In this document: one piece after another, positions 47,369 through 55,332 of the stretch
Layout of the letters: each line of letters opens with the position of its first letter
Numbering within the stretch: the stretch's first letter is position 1
From: Microbacterium sp. cx-55
GTDB lineage: Bacteria > Actinomycetota > Actinomycetes > Actinomycetales > Microbacteriaceae
Direction of reading: 5' to 3'
Assembly (NCBI RefSeq): GCF_021117345.1
Contig: NZ_CP088261.1
Span: forward strand, 248,001-312,000
DNA: 64,000 bases
Translations under genes and position numbers: made by a program
The notes under the pieces: model-generated
What the model saw: only the letters and a program-made list of their open reading frames with translations
Database searches by the model: none
Told to the model about the DNA's origin: nothing

Positions 47369-48957
47369 GAGGCATCCTGGGGGTCAGCGTGCGCAGCGGC
47401 GGCGCCTCGGTGCGCCGGGTCCGTCGGGGAAGTGTCGGGAGTAGTGCCGTCGAGCCCGGCCATCGCCGCGCCGACGCGCGCGGTGGTCGCTTCGGCGGCC
47501 GGAAGATCGGCGACGATCCGCCCGGAGAAGAGCACGACGATCCGGTCGGCCAGTCCGCGGATCTCGTCCAGATCGTGGGAGGCGACGAGCACGGCGGCAC
47601 CCGCCTCGGCGGCCGCGATCAGGCGCCCGCGGATCGCCTGCGCCGCGCGCAGATCGAGACCCTGGGTGGGCCCGTACGCGAGCACGGCGCGGGGGGCGCC
47701 ATCCGGGCGTCCGGGCCAGGCGCGCCCGAGTTCCCGGGCGACGAGGAGCTTCTGCTGGTTGCCGCCCGAGAGCGTCCCCGCGGCGAGTTCGGGCGAAGCG
47801 GGCCGCACGTCGAAGTCCGCGAGGTGACGAGCGGCGGCCTCCCGCGCGGGGGCCCGCCGGCGGCGCTCGCCGCGGGCGGAGTCGTAGAGCGAGAGGGTCG
47901 CCCCGAGTGGCACGGTCGGCACGATCGCGTCCCCGCGCTGCTCGGGGATCCACGCGACCCCGCCGCGAAGAAGATCGACGGCGTCCGGGTCGGTGCGCCC
48001 GTCGAACTCCACGGTGCCGGATGCGGGCGCCCGCAGGCCCGCGAGAACGTCCATGAGCGTGTTCTGACCGCTGCCGGCGACACCGGCGACACCGACGACC
48101 TCGCCCGAGCGGACGGTCAGGGAGAGATCGACGATCGCCGCATCCGTCTCCGAGGTCGCCGACACCCCGTGCGCGGACAGGACGGCGTCGCCGGGAGTGC
48201 GCGGGGCGCGGGGGGCGGGCTCGGGCAGGTCGCCGACCATCAGCCGGGCGACCTCGACGGCCGACAGGCCGCGCGCGGGTCCGTGGTGCACGAGACGGCC
48301 GTGCGAGAGCACCGTCACGTCGTCCGCGACGGCGCGGACCTCTTCGAGGCGGTGCGTGATGAGCACGACGGCGGTGCCGAGGTCGCAGAGGGCGCGCAGG
48401 TGGGCGAACAGTCCGCCGACCTCGACCGGTCCGAGGCTCGCCGTCGGCTCGTCGAGGATCAGCGTCGTGGCGCCCTCGGCCAAGGCGACGACGATCTCGC
48501 CGAGTTGCCGGTGCGCCTGGCTGAGCAGCGCGGTCGGCACATCGAGGTCGACCTCGACCCCGGCGCGGACGAGGGTGTCGGCGAGCAGTGCCCGGGCGGT
48601 ACGGCGGCGGGCGATCCGCCCCGAGCCGACGAGCAGCAGGTTCTCCACGAGCGTGAGCTCGCCGACCAGGCTGAGCTGCTGGGGCACCATGTTGACGCCG
48701 CGGGCCTTGCCGTCGGCGCGGTCGCGGGGGGCGTAGGGCGATCCGTCCTGGGTCATGCGGCCCGCATCCGACGTTTCGATGCCGGCGAGGATCTTGGCGA
48801 GCGTGGACTTTCCGGCACCGTTCTCGCCCACGAGGGCGTGCACGGTGCCCGGGCGCACGACGAAATCGACGTCGTCGAGCGCCCGGACGGAGCCGAAGGT
48901 CTTGGCGACCGACCGGGCGACGAGCGCCCGGTCGGTCGCGGAGGGAGAAACGGTCAT
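47365..48957 (-). CDS. Nucleoside ABC transporter ATPase (two nucleotide-binding domains, NupO type)
   Basis: A 530-residue ATPase with two fused ABC domains, as in sugar and nucleoside importers. Domain 1 has Walker A GENGAGKST (about residues 44-52) and the signature LSQAHRQ, followed by LILDEPTASL. Domain 2 has a degenerate Walker A (GVAGSGQNT, lacking the Lys) and the signature LSGGNQQKLLVARELG. As usual for this family only one site should hydrolyse ATP well. The ATG at 48957 overlaps the stop of the BMP lipoprotein gene (TGATG). Confidence 0.93.
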   Translation of the reverse strand: MTVSPSATDRALVARSVAKTFGSVRALDDVDFVVRPGTVHALVGENGAGKSTLAKILAGIETSDAGRMTQDGSPYAPRDRADGKARGVNMVPQQLSLVGELTLVENLLLVGSGRIARRRTARALLADTLVRAGVEVDLDVPTALLSQAHRQLGEIVVALAEGATTLILDEPTASLGPVEVGGLFAHLRALCDLGTAVVLITHRLEEVRAVADDVTVLSHGRLVHHGPARGLSAVEVARLMVGDLPEPAPRAPRTPGDAVLSAHGVSATSETDAAIVDLSLTVRSGEVVGVAGVAGSGQNTLMDVLAGLRAPASGTVEFDGRTDPDAVDLLRGGVAWIPEQRGDAIVPTVPLGATLSLYDSARGERRRRAPAREAAARHLADFDVRPASPELAAGTLSGGNQQKLLVARELGRAWPGRPDGAPRAVLAYGPTQGLDLRAAQAIRGRLIAAAEAGAAVLVASHDLDEIRGLADRIVVLFSGRIVADLPAAEATTARVGAAMAGLDGTTPDTSPTDPAHRGAAAAHADPQDAS

Positions 48958-49970
48958 CAGGAAATGGTGACACTTCCGTCGGCGAGGCCGGCGATCAGCT
49001 CTTCCACCTTCGAGGCGATGTCGGCGGGGATCGTGCCGTCGACGTCGTTGATGTCCTGGTAGACGATGCCGCCGTTTTCGAGCGTCGAGGTGACGCCCTT
49101 GCCGCCGAAGGTGTCGTCGCGAGCCTCTTCGACCCACGCCTTCACGATGGGGTACATGTCGAGATCGACCGTGGAGACGTTGGTTGCGAGTGCTTCCTCG
49201 CCCGCGGCCGGCGAGACGCCGAGCGAGAGAACGCCGGCTTCGGATGCGGCCGCACCGACGCCCGCGGCGATGCCGTCACCCGTGGTGTACACGAGCTTCG
49301 CGCCCTGGTCGATCAGTCCGGTGGTCGCCGACGCGGCGGCTTCGGCGTCATCGAAGCTTCCGGCGTAGACGACGGGGAGCAGGCTCGCTTCGGGGTTCGC
49401 CGCGGCGACGCCCTGCTGGAAGAACCGGTCGGTCGCGGTGACGAAGTCGAGCTCCATGCTCTCGACGCGGCCGATGGGGCTCGCCCCGGTGAGGCCCGCG
49501 ATGTAGCCGGAGAGGTAGCCGACCTGCGAGGAGTCGTAGGTCCAGGTCTCGACGTTGTCGGTGTAGCGGTCGAGGATGTCGAGGCCTCCGGATGCGGTGA
49601 AGTCGACGTCGGGGTAGTCGCCGGCGACGGAGAAGATCGCGTCGCCGAGCTCGATTCCGTGGCCGATGATCATGTCGAAGCCCTGGCTCGCGAAGTCGGC
49701 GACGACAGGCTCGCTCGTGGCCGGGTCGGCCATCTGCTCGCGGAGCTCGTACGTGATGAGCCCCTCGTCCTGCAGGCGGGCGAGGGCATCGGCGAGGGCC
49801 TGGTTGAAGGCGCCGTCGTTCGCGTTGCCCGGCGTGAGAGCGCCGACGCGGATGACGTCGTCGCCGGCGGACGATGCCGATTCGGAGGGAGAGGCGGCGC
49901 TCGAGCAGCCGGCGAGGGCCAGGACGGCCGTGGCCGCGGCGGCCAGGGCGAGGAGGGGTCGGGTACGCAT
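48957..49970 (-). CDS. BMP-family lipoprotein, purine nucleoside-binding protein
   Basis: A 337-residue lipoprotein of the Bmp/Med family. The signal peptide ends in the lipobox ALAGC near residue 22, and a Ser-rich linker follows. The binding domain shows VGALTPGNANDGAFNQAL (about 42-59), FDMIIGHGIELGDAIF, GYLSGYIAGLTGASPIG (about 148-164) and ATTGLIDQGAKLVYTTGDG. It delivers nucleosides or purines to the transporter encoded next. ATG 49970 has AAAGGA upstream. A 97-nt gap from the preceding gene could hold a secondary promoter. Confidence 0.93.
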   Translation of the reverse strand: MRTRPLLALAAAATAVLALAGCSSAASPSESASSAGDDVIRVGALTPGNANDGAFNQALADALARLQDEGLITYELREQMADPATSEPVVADFASQGFDMIIGHGIELGDAIFSVAGDYPDVDFTASGGLDILDRYTDNVETWTYDSSQVGYLSGYIAGLTGASPIGRVESMELDFVTATDRFFQQGVAAANPEASLLPVVYAGSFDDAEAAASATTGLIDQGAKLVYTTGDGIAAGVGAAASEAGVLSLGVSPAAGEEALATNVSTVDLDMYPIVKAWVEEARDDTFGGKGVTSTLENGGIVYQDINDVDGTIPADIASKVEELIAGLADGSVTIS

Positions 49971-50067
49971 GTGCGGGTCCTTTCGGGCAGGAGGTGCGGG
50001 GTAGGGAGGTGCGGGTAGTGCGACTGCGGGTGGTGCGAGTGCGGGTAGTGACGTGCGGGTCGTGCGG

Positions 50068-50697
50068 TCAGGGAAGCGTGCGGACGGTGGCGCCGGGAGC
50101 GAGGGTCGCGCCGACGAAGGCCGCGCTGTCGGGCGACCAGTGCGCGAGCACGGCTCCGGTGGCGCGGTCGAAACAGGGATCCAGGCGCACCTGGGCGGGG
50201 GCCGCATCCGGATGCAGCGCCGCGTCGTCGACGCAGACCACCGCGCGATCGTGCACCGTGCGCGCGGTGCCCGTCTCGGGCAGGCGACCGGCGCGCTCGA
50301 GGCCCACGAGCGCCGCCGTGGCGAGGAACCCGCGCAGCTCGGTGTCGCCGGCGCACAGCGCGGGGGACTTGACGCAGCCGGTGTTCCAGACGACGGTGCC
50401 GTCGCCGTCCACCGTGACCGCGCTGTCTTGGGTACCGAGCGCGGCGTCGCCCTGGGCGCGCACGTCGATGCGCACCGAGAACACGTCGCCCGTGCGGGTC
50501 AGGTCGATGTGCTCGGTGTACAGCGGCTCTGACTTCTGCCCCTGCACGGCGTAGGCATCGGGCCACTCGGCGACGAGCGGCGCGAGGGGCACCTGGTCGG
50601 TCGCGGCGAGCGCCGCACCGGTGGCGACCGTCGCCACCGCGACCGCCCCTGCGCCGCAGGCGGCGAGGGCGATCACGAGGCGACGGCGGCGGTTCAT
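50068..50697 (-). CDS. Exported protein of unknown function in the purine operon
   Basis: A 209-residue protein with a basic N-terminus and one hydrophobic segment (residues about 8-31) that is either an uncleaved anchor or a signal peptide ending ALAATD. The outer part has four cysteines (NTGCVKS, ALCAGD, VVCVDD, DPCFDR) and a WNTG-type strand pattern; no enzyme motif is evident. ATG 50697 overlaps the adenosine deaminase stop by 4 bp, so it is a fixed member of the operon. It may help capture or process nucleotides or nucleosides outside the cell, but this is only a guess from position. Confidence 0.7.
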   Translation of the reverse strand: MNRRRRLVIALAACGAGAVAVATVATGAALAATDQVPLAPLVAEWPDAYAVQGQKSEPLYTEHIDLTRTGDVFSVRIDVRAQGDAALGTQDSAVTVDGDGTVVWNTGCVKSPALCAGDTELRGFLATAALVGLERAGRLPETGTARTVHDRAVVCVDDAALHPDAAPAQVRLDPCFDRATGAVLAHWSPDSAAFVGATLAPGATVRTLP

Positions 50698-51791
50698 GCG
50701 GGCACGACCTCCGCGAGGGTCGACAGCTCGGCGTGCAGACCGGCCTTCGTGTCGGCGTCGGCGAACGAGGCGTCGATCGACCGTGCCGCGAAGCCGACCA
50801 GGTCGGCGTAGTCGAAGCCGAACTGCTCGGCCGCGACCGCCCAGTCCGATTCCAGCGTCGTGCCGAGGGGTGCCGGGTCGTCGGTGTTGAGGGTGACCGT
50901 GACGCCCGCGTCGAGCAGCGCCGGGAGGGGGTGCTCGGCCCAGGACGGGAAGATCCCGAGCGTGATGTTCGACCTCGGGCAGACGCCGAGGCTGATTCCG
51001 TCGGTCACGAGCCGCTCGATCAGCGCCGGGTCTTCGATCGAGCGCACGCCGTGGTCGATCCGCTCGGCCCGCAGCAGGTCGATGGCGTCCCAGACGCCTT
51101 CGGGGCCGCTCGATTCTCCGGCGTGCACGGTGCGGTGCAGGCCGGCGCCGGCCGCCGTCGCGAACGCGCGCCGGAACTTCTCGCCGGTGCGGCCGGAGAC
51201 CTTCTCGTCGCCGTCGACGGACAGGGCGATCACGCGTCGCGGGCGGGCGGAGACGAGCGCGTCCACGGCGTCTTCGGCGCTCGCCGCCGACTGTGCGCGA
51301 AGCAGCGAGTAGGCCACGCCCACGCGGCAGAGGCCGTCCTGGTCGGCTTCATCGAACCCGGCCGCGAGCGCATCGAGCAGGGCGAGCTCGCGCCCGCGCC
51401 ACGCGTTCCAGTGGGTCGGGTTCACGATGACGTCGCTGTACCGGATGCCCGAGGCGCTCTGACGGACGGCGAAGGCGTACGCGACGCGCGCCGCCTGGTC
51501 GGCGGTGCGGACGAGCCCGCACTGCCAGTCGAGGAACCGGAGGAACCCGCTGAGCCCGGCAGATCCGGCGCCGGCGCCACCCCCGGTGGTCACCTCGGGG
51601 GCGCGGAAGGTGTCGTGCGTGGAGATGTCGAAGAGGGTCGCCGCGGGGCCGGGCAGGGCGACGCCGTTCTCCTTGGCGAGGGTGAGCATGTCGAGAAGCG
51701 AGAACGTGCCCTCGAGGTGCACGTGTACTTCGGCTTTCGGCAGCGCGCGGATCGTCTGTTCGTCGATCCGCGGTGCGGGGTGGTGCAGCAT
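50694..51791 (-). CDS. add: Adenosine deaminase
   Basis: A 365-residue TIM-barrel deaminase that converts adenosine to inosine. Zinc and catalytic motifs are KAEVHVHLEGT (about residues 19-29), HAGES with the third His (about 217-221), RIDHGVRSIEDP (about 238-249, His and active-site region), and NTDDPAPLGT (about 298-307). A Gly/Ala-rich insertion near residues 70-80 is unusual. It is the first gene of the leftward eight-gene purine operon. ATG 51791 is preceded by AAAGGG. The promoter region upstream holds the palindrome at 51846. Confidence 0.93.
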   Translation of the reverse strand: MLHHPAPRIDEQTIRALPKAEVHVHLEGTFSLLDMLTLAKENGVALPGPAATLFDISTHDTFRAPEVTTGGGAGAGSAGLSGFLRFLDWQCGLVRTADQAARVAYAFAVRQSASGIRYSDVIVNPTHWNAWRGRELALLDALAAGFDEADQDGLCRVGVAYSLLRAQSAASAEDAVDALVSARPRRVIALSVDGDEKVSGRTGEKFRRAFATAAGAGLHRTVHAGESSGPEGVWDAIDLLRAERIDHGVRSIEDPALIERLVTDGISLGVCPRSNITLGIFPSWAEHPLPALLDAGVTVTLNTDDPAPLGTTLESDWAVAAEQFGFDYADLVGFAARSIDASFADADTKAGLHAELSTLAEVVPA

Positions 51792-51845
51792 GGGGCCCTT
51801 TCGGCGGCGGAGATGAGTGCAGGAGCACGCTATCCGCATCCGACG

Positions 51846-51859
51846 ACTTGTTGACAAGT
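51846..51859. promoter_or_regulatory. Operator site 1 (ACTTGT-TG-ACAAGT)
   Basis: A perfect 14-bp palindrome in the divergent promoter of the add operon and the nucleoside deaminase gene. It resembles known operators of UTRA-type GntR regulators; one is encoded at 52518-53270. Confidence 0.7.
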
Positions 51860-51952
51860 AGGTGAAATGTCGTTCGCTGGTTGTAACACCGGCGTAACCG
51901 GATCCTCAGATTGTCGGGGGCAGCGGGCCTAGAGTGGAAATCGCTTCGTAGC

Positions 51953-51966
51953 ACTTGTTCACAAGG
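51953..51966. promoter_or_regulatory. Operator site 2 (ACTTGT-TC-ACAAGG)
   Basis: A 13-of-14 match to site 1, placed 9 nt before the nucleoside deaminase start and touching its ribosome site (AAGGAGG), so binding would block translation start or transcription. Confidence 0.65.
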
Positions 51967-51974
51967 AGGATGCC

Positions 51975-52463
51975 GTGGCCCAGGAGTTGTCGGAGACCGA
52001 TCTCGGTTTCCTGCGCGAGAGCATCGCGGTGGCCGAGCGCGCCCGCGACGCGGGAACGCATCCGTTCGGATCCATCGTCGTGAGCGCGGCCGGCGAGATA
52101 GTCGCGTCGTTCGGCAATAACTCGCTCCCGCCCGAGGGTGACCCGACGCAGCACGCCGAACTCCAGGCGGTCGCCGCGGCGTTCCGCGTGATGGGGGCCG
52201 AGGGGATGGCGGGGTCCACTCTCTTCACGAGCGCCGAGCCGTGCGCGATGTGCGCGGGTGCCGCCTACTGGACGGGCATCGACCGGGTCGTCTACGCGCT
52301 CTCCGAGCACCGTCTTCTCGAGCTGACCGGCGACCACCCCGAGAACCCGACGTTCTCGCTGCCGTGCCGGGAGGTCTTCGCCCGCGGTCAGCGGAAGATC
52401 GAGGTCGTCGGGCCGCTGCTGGAAGACGAAGCGGCCCGCGCCCACATCGGCTTCTGGGGCTGA
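51975..52463 (+). CDS. Nucleoside/nucleobase deaminase of the CDA fold
   Basis: A 162-residue zinc deaminase of the cytidine deaminase superfamily: HAE at residues 60-62 (zinc His and proton-shuttling Glu) and PCAMC at 89-93 (zinc Cys pair). The C-terminal part (FSLPCREVFARGQRKIEVVGPLLEDEA) resembles guanine/cytosine-type nucleobase deaminases rather than tRNA deaminase TadA. It acts in the cytosol on a purine or pyrimidine base. GTG 51975 follows AAGGAGG. It is divergent from add and likely under the same regulator. It is convergent with the GntR gene. Confidence 0.88.
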   Translation: MAQELSETDLGFLRESIAVAERARDAGTHPFGSIVVSAAGEIVASFGNNSLPPEGDPTQHAELQAVAAAFRVMGAEGMAGSTLFTSAEPCAMCAGAAYWTGIDRVVYALSEHRLLELTGDHPENPTFSLPCREVFARGQRKIEVVGPLLEDEAARAHIGFWG

Positions 52464-52474
52464 GCACCCCACGC

Positions 52475-52523
52475 GGCCTCGCTCAGGCAGCGCCCCACGC
52501 CGCGTGACCGGCCTCGCTCAGGC
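52475..52523. repeat. 35-bp echo of the GntR gene 3' end
   Basis: GGCCTCGCTCAGGC at 52475-52488 is repeated at 52510-52523. The second copy includes the GntR stop codon (52518-52520). Convergent junction without a hairpin terminator. Confidence 0.65.
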
Positions 52524-53270
52524 GCCGCCCCAGGGCGGACGCACGGTGCGCACCAGCGAGTAGGCCACGATGTCGGGGTCGTGGTACTCCATGCTGTGCA
52601 TGAGACGCCGTCCGCTCGCGCCGATCCCGACGATCTCGAACGTCATGACGGCCGTGCCGGCCGGGCGTTCGAACAGTTCGGCGAGCTCCGGCGGCAGCGT
52701 CGTCACACCGGGAGTCGACACCTCCCAGATGACGGGCTCGCCCCACGCCCGTGCGGCGGCGGTGAACACCGACTCGGTCGGCGCCGGCGGCTCCACCCGA
52801 TCCGGCAGCGGCAGCAGGTCATCGGCGATCATCGCGACCGCGCCGTCGGCGCGCCAGCGTTTGCGGATCGCGAAAGCGGGCATGTCGGCGGCGAGTTCCA
52901 TGACCGCGCCCGCGTCGGCGCCGAGCACGGTGAGGGTCGACGACAGCGTCTCGACCTCGGCCTGATACCCGAGCCGGTCCAGGAGCTCGGCGTGCTCGAA
53001 CTGCTCCTCGAGGCGCACGCTCAGTCGCAGCGCGATCGGATCGACCGTCGTCACCGACCCCTGCCGGCGCCGCACGATGCCCTGCGCCTCGAGGGTCGTC
53101 ATGGCGTTCCGCAACTGCTGGCGGGTGCACTCGAGGCGCGCGGTCAGCTCGAACTCGCCCGGGAGGGGCGTGCGGCTCTCGGCCGCTTCGCGGACGTACC
53201 GCAGCAGGCCGTGCAGCACCCGGAGGTGCGGACCGTCACCGTTCGGGCGGGGGAGCGGGAGGTATGTCAC
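52518..53270 (-). CDS. GntR-family regulator with UTRA-like domain
   Basis: A 250-residue regulator: an N-terminal winged helix (about residues 15-75; GEFELTARLECTRQQLRNAMTTLEAQGIVRRRQG in pieces, key part CTRQQLRNAMTTLEAQGI) and a C-terminal UTRA-like effector domain (about 95-245) with LRLSVRLEEQFEHAELLDR and a final strand MTFEIVGIGASGRRLMHSME. GTG 53270 is chosen because it begins the DNA-binding domain; earlier frame is the PPC gene's region in another frame. It is the probable regulator of the two divergent promoters with ACTTGT-N2-ACAAGT sites. Confidence 0.88.
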   Translation of the reverse strand: MTYLPLPRPNGDGPHLRVLHGLLRYVREAAESRTPLPGEFELTARLECTRQQLRNAMTTLEAQGIVRRRQGSVTTVDPIALRLSVRLEEQFEHAELLDRLGYQAEVETLSSTLTVLGADAGAVMELAADMPAFAIRKRWRADGAVAMIADDLLPLPDRVEPPAPTESVFTAAARAWGEPVIWEVSTPGVTTLPPELAELFERPAGTAVMTFEIVGIGASGRRLMHSMEYHDPDIVAYSLVRTVRPPWGGA

Positions 53271-53314
53271 GGGCGAACCTTCCGAGGTGCGGGCACGAGT
53301 GCAACCATCATGGC

Positions 53315-53815
53315 CTAGCGTGCCGAGTCGGACGGCGCGGCGGATGCGGTTGCCGCCGCATCCGCGATGTGCAGGATGGGGATGCCGCTCGACCCGGCGT
53401 GCACCCGCCGGGTCAGGTGCGGGGTGAGGATTTCGTCCAGCACGACCTCGATGACGTAGTGCGTCTCGCCCTCGAGGAGGTGGCCGGCGATCGCGCGTCC
53501 GGCGCGGTCCTTCTCGCCGAGCGCCACGTGGACGTGCACGACTGGCTCGCCGTCCACGCTTCGGGTCACGGTGCCCGAACCGGTGCCCTCCGTGTAGGCG
53601 ACAGTGACGGCCTCGCGCATCGGAAGCTCGGGGTTTGCGGCCGGCACCTCGGACGCGATGATGCGGGCGGTGCGGAGCGCTCCGCTGAAGGTCGAGATCA
53701 CCGCCTGTGCCACATCGTGCCGACGGCACGCCTCGGCGAGCGACCCGATGACCTCGTCGCCCGGTTCCAACACGATCAGAATCCGTCTGCCGACGGTCGC
53801 CTGTGCGGTCTGCAT
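53315..53815 (-). CDS. PPC-domain (DUF296) protein
   Basis: A 166-residue protein with the PPC/DUF296 fold known from plant AT-hook regulators and stand-alone bacterial proteins. Visible are the start RRILIVLEPGDEVIGSLAEACRR-type segment (residues about 10-32; quoted part ILIVLEPGDEV), VISTFSGALRTARI, GEPVVHVHVALGEKDRAGRAI (about 109-129) with the conserved His-x-His, and GHLLEGETHYVIEVVL. There is no AT-hook. Bacterial PPC proteins are trimeric and may bind small molecules or metals. It lies 44 nt upstream of gntR in the same direction and is divergent from the amidohydrolase gene, which suggests a catabolic or sensory role. Confidence 0.85.
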   Translation of the reverse strand: MQTAQATVGRRILIVLEPGDEVIGSLAEACRRHDVAQAVISTFSGALRTARIIASEVPAANPELPMREAVTVAYTEGTGSGTVTRSVDGEPVVHVHVALGEKDRAGRAIAGHLLEGETHYVIEVVLDEILTPHLTRRVHAGSSGIPILHIADAAATASAAPSDSAR

Positions 53816-53843
53816 GGGAATGCTCCGATCTCGGTGGGGAACC

Positions 53844-53857
53844 AGTTATCGACAAGT
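53844..53857. promoter_or_regulatory. Operator-like site 3 (AGTTAT-CG-ACAAGT)
   Basis: Matches the ACTTGT-N2-ACAAGT palindrome with two differences in one half. It lies 29 nt upstream of the PPC gene start. Confidence 0.5.
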
Positions 53858-53960
53858 GTCTGCAAACTGTAGCGACACTCGGTTTCCGGCAGAGTTCGGG
53901 CTCAATGAATCAGCGGGTCGCAGTGTTTCGTTCGCGTAAATATTCGCGTCACGAAGCGCA

Positions 53961-53974
53961 ACTTGTCGATCTGT
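53961..53974. promoter_or_regulatory. Operator-like site 4 (ACTTGT-CG-ATCTGT)
   Basis: The left half is perfect and the right half degenerate. It lies about 90 nt upstream of the amidohydrolase start, in the same divergent region as site 3. Confidence 0.45.
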
Positions 53975-54065
53975 GGGGCGACTCGGCGGGTATGGTGGCG
54001 GACCAGCAGGGCGATCCGAGCCCGGCCCCGCTGCCTCATCCAACCGTTGCTTCAAGGAGTTCCCC

Positions 54066-55268
54066 GTGCCCGCGAGCGAACAGCACGTCACCGGCCTTCC
54101 CGTCTGGGACGGCGACCGCGACCGCGGCACCGCGACGCTCTCGTGGCAGGGCGATCGCATCACGTCGGTGCAGCCGACGGCCGCCGCGCCGTCCGAGTTC
54201 AGCATCATCCCGGGCCTCATCGACACCCACGTGCACCTCGACGCCTCGGCGGGCGCGCCGGCCGGCGACTGGATGACCTGGCCACTGATCACCCCCGCCT
54301 CGGAGCGTTCGCTGCACGTCGTGGCGCACGCGCGGAACGCCGCCGCCGCCGGGGTCACCACCCTCCGCGACCTGTCGGGCAGCGACGTGCAGTTCTCCGC
54401 CGCTCGCGCGCTCGCGGCCGGCCTCATCCCCGGCCCGCGACTGCTCGTGCACGGCGCCGTCGGCATGACGGCGGGGCACGGCGATCTCTTCGTCCCGCCG
54501 CACTACCCGCACCGCCCGCCCGTGGCCGACTCGCCCGATGAGTGCCGCAAGCTCGTGCGCCAGTGGGCGCGATCGGGAGCCGACGGCATCAAGATCTTCA
54601 CGAGCGGCGGGGTGCTCTCGATCGGCGACAAGGTCGGCTGGCGCAACCAGACTCGCCAGGAGATCGCGGCGACCGTCGACGAGGCGCACGCGCTCGGCAT
54701 GCTCGTGGCTGCCCATACGCACACGGCCGAGGGCGTCGACATCGCCCTCGAGTTCGAGGTCGACTCCATCGAGCACGGCACCGGCATCGAGGAACGGCAC
54801 TGGGAGACGCTCCTGGAGCGCAACCTTCCGGTGGCCCCGACGCTGCTCATCAACGACGCGATCGCCGACCGTCGCATCGCCGTCAGCGAGGACGCCGCCG
54901 AGAAGGCCCGCGCCGTCGTGACCGAACGCGACCACAACTTCGTCGGCGCCGCAGCGGCCGGCATCCGGTTCGTGCTCGGCACCGACGCCAACGGCGTCAT
55001 GGTGCGATTCGGCGACCAGCTCGAAGAGCTCCGCCTGATGAAGCGCGCGTTCGGGTGGACCTCCGAGCGAGCGCTGCAGGCAGGTACGTCGGATGCGGCG
55101 GACGCCATCCGCCTCACCGGCACCGTCGGCCGGCTGCAGCCCGGCCACGGCGCAGACTTCGTCGTCGTGCGCGGTACGCCGTGGCAGAACATCGACGACC
55201 TCAGAACCGAGAACATCGTGGCCGTCGTTGCCCGCGGCGAGCTCGTGGCCGGCGCCCTTCCGGCGTAG
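54066..55268 (+). CDS. Amidohydrolase (imidazolonepropionase/prolidase-like family)
   Basis: A 400-residue metal-dependent hydrolase: IIPGLIDTHVHLDA with the first His pair (about residues 47-60), KIFTSGG with the Lys expected to be carboxylated (about 176-182), AAHTHTAEGVDIAL (about 215-228), SIEHGTGI (about 235-242) and LGTDANG with the catalytic Asp (about 302-308). This subfamily hydrolyses cyclic or acyl-amino compounds; substrate unknown. GTG 54066 follows CAAGGAG. The ABC transporter genes follow after 64 nt, so it probably acts on what they import. Confidence 0.88.
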   Translation: MPASEQHVTGLPVWDGDRDRGTATLSWQGDRITSVQPTAAAPSEFSIIPGLIDTHVHLDASAGAPAGDWMTWPLITPASERSLHVVAHARNAAAAGVTTLRDLSGSDVQFSAARALAAGLIPGPRLLVHGAVGMTAGHGDLFVPPHYPHRPPVADSPDECRKLVRQWARSGADGIKIFTSGGVLSIGDKVGWRNQTRQEIAATVDEAHALGMLVAAHTHTAEGVDIALEFEVDSIEHGTGIEERHWETLLERNLPVAPTLLINDAIADRRIAVSEDAAEKARAVVTERDHNFVGAAAAGIRFVLGTDANGVMVRFGDQLEELRLMKRAFGWTSERALQAGTSDAADAIRLTGTVGRLQPGHGADFVVVRGTPWQNIDDLRTENIVAVVARGELVAGALPA

Positions 55269-55332
55269 CGGTCGCATCCCCCTGCAACACAGCCCCACCC
55301 CGAATCTGCCTCATCGGCATCAAGGAGACACA

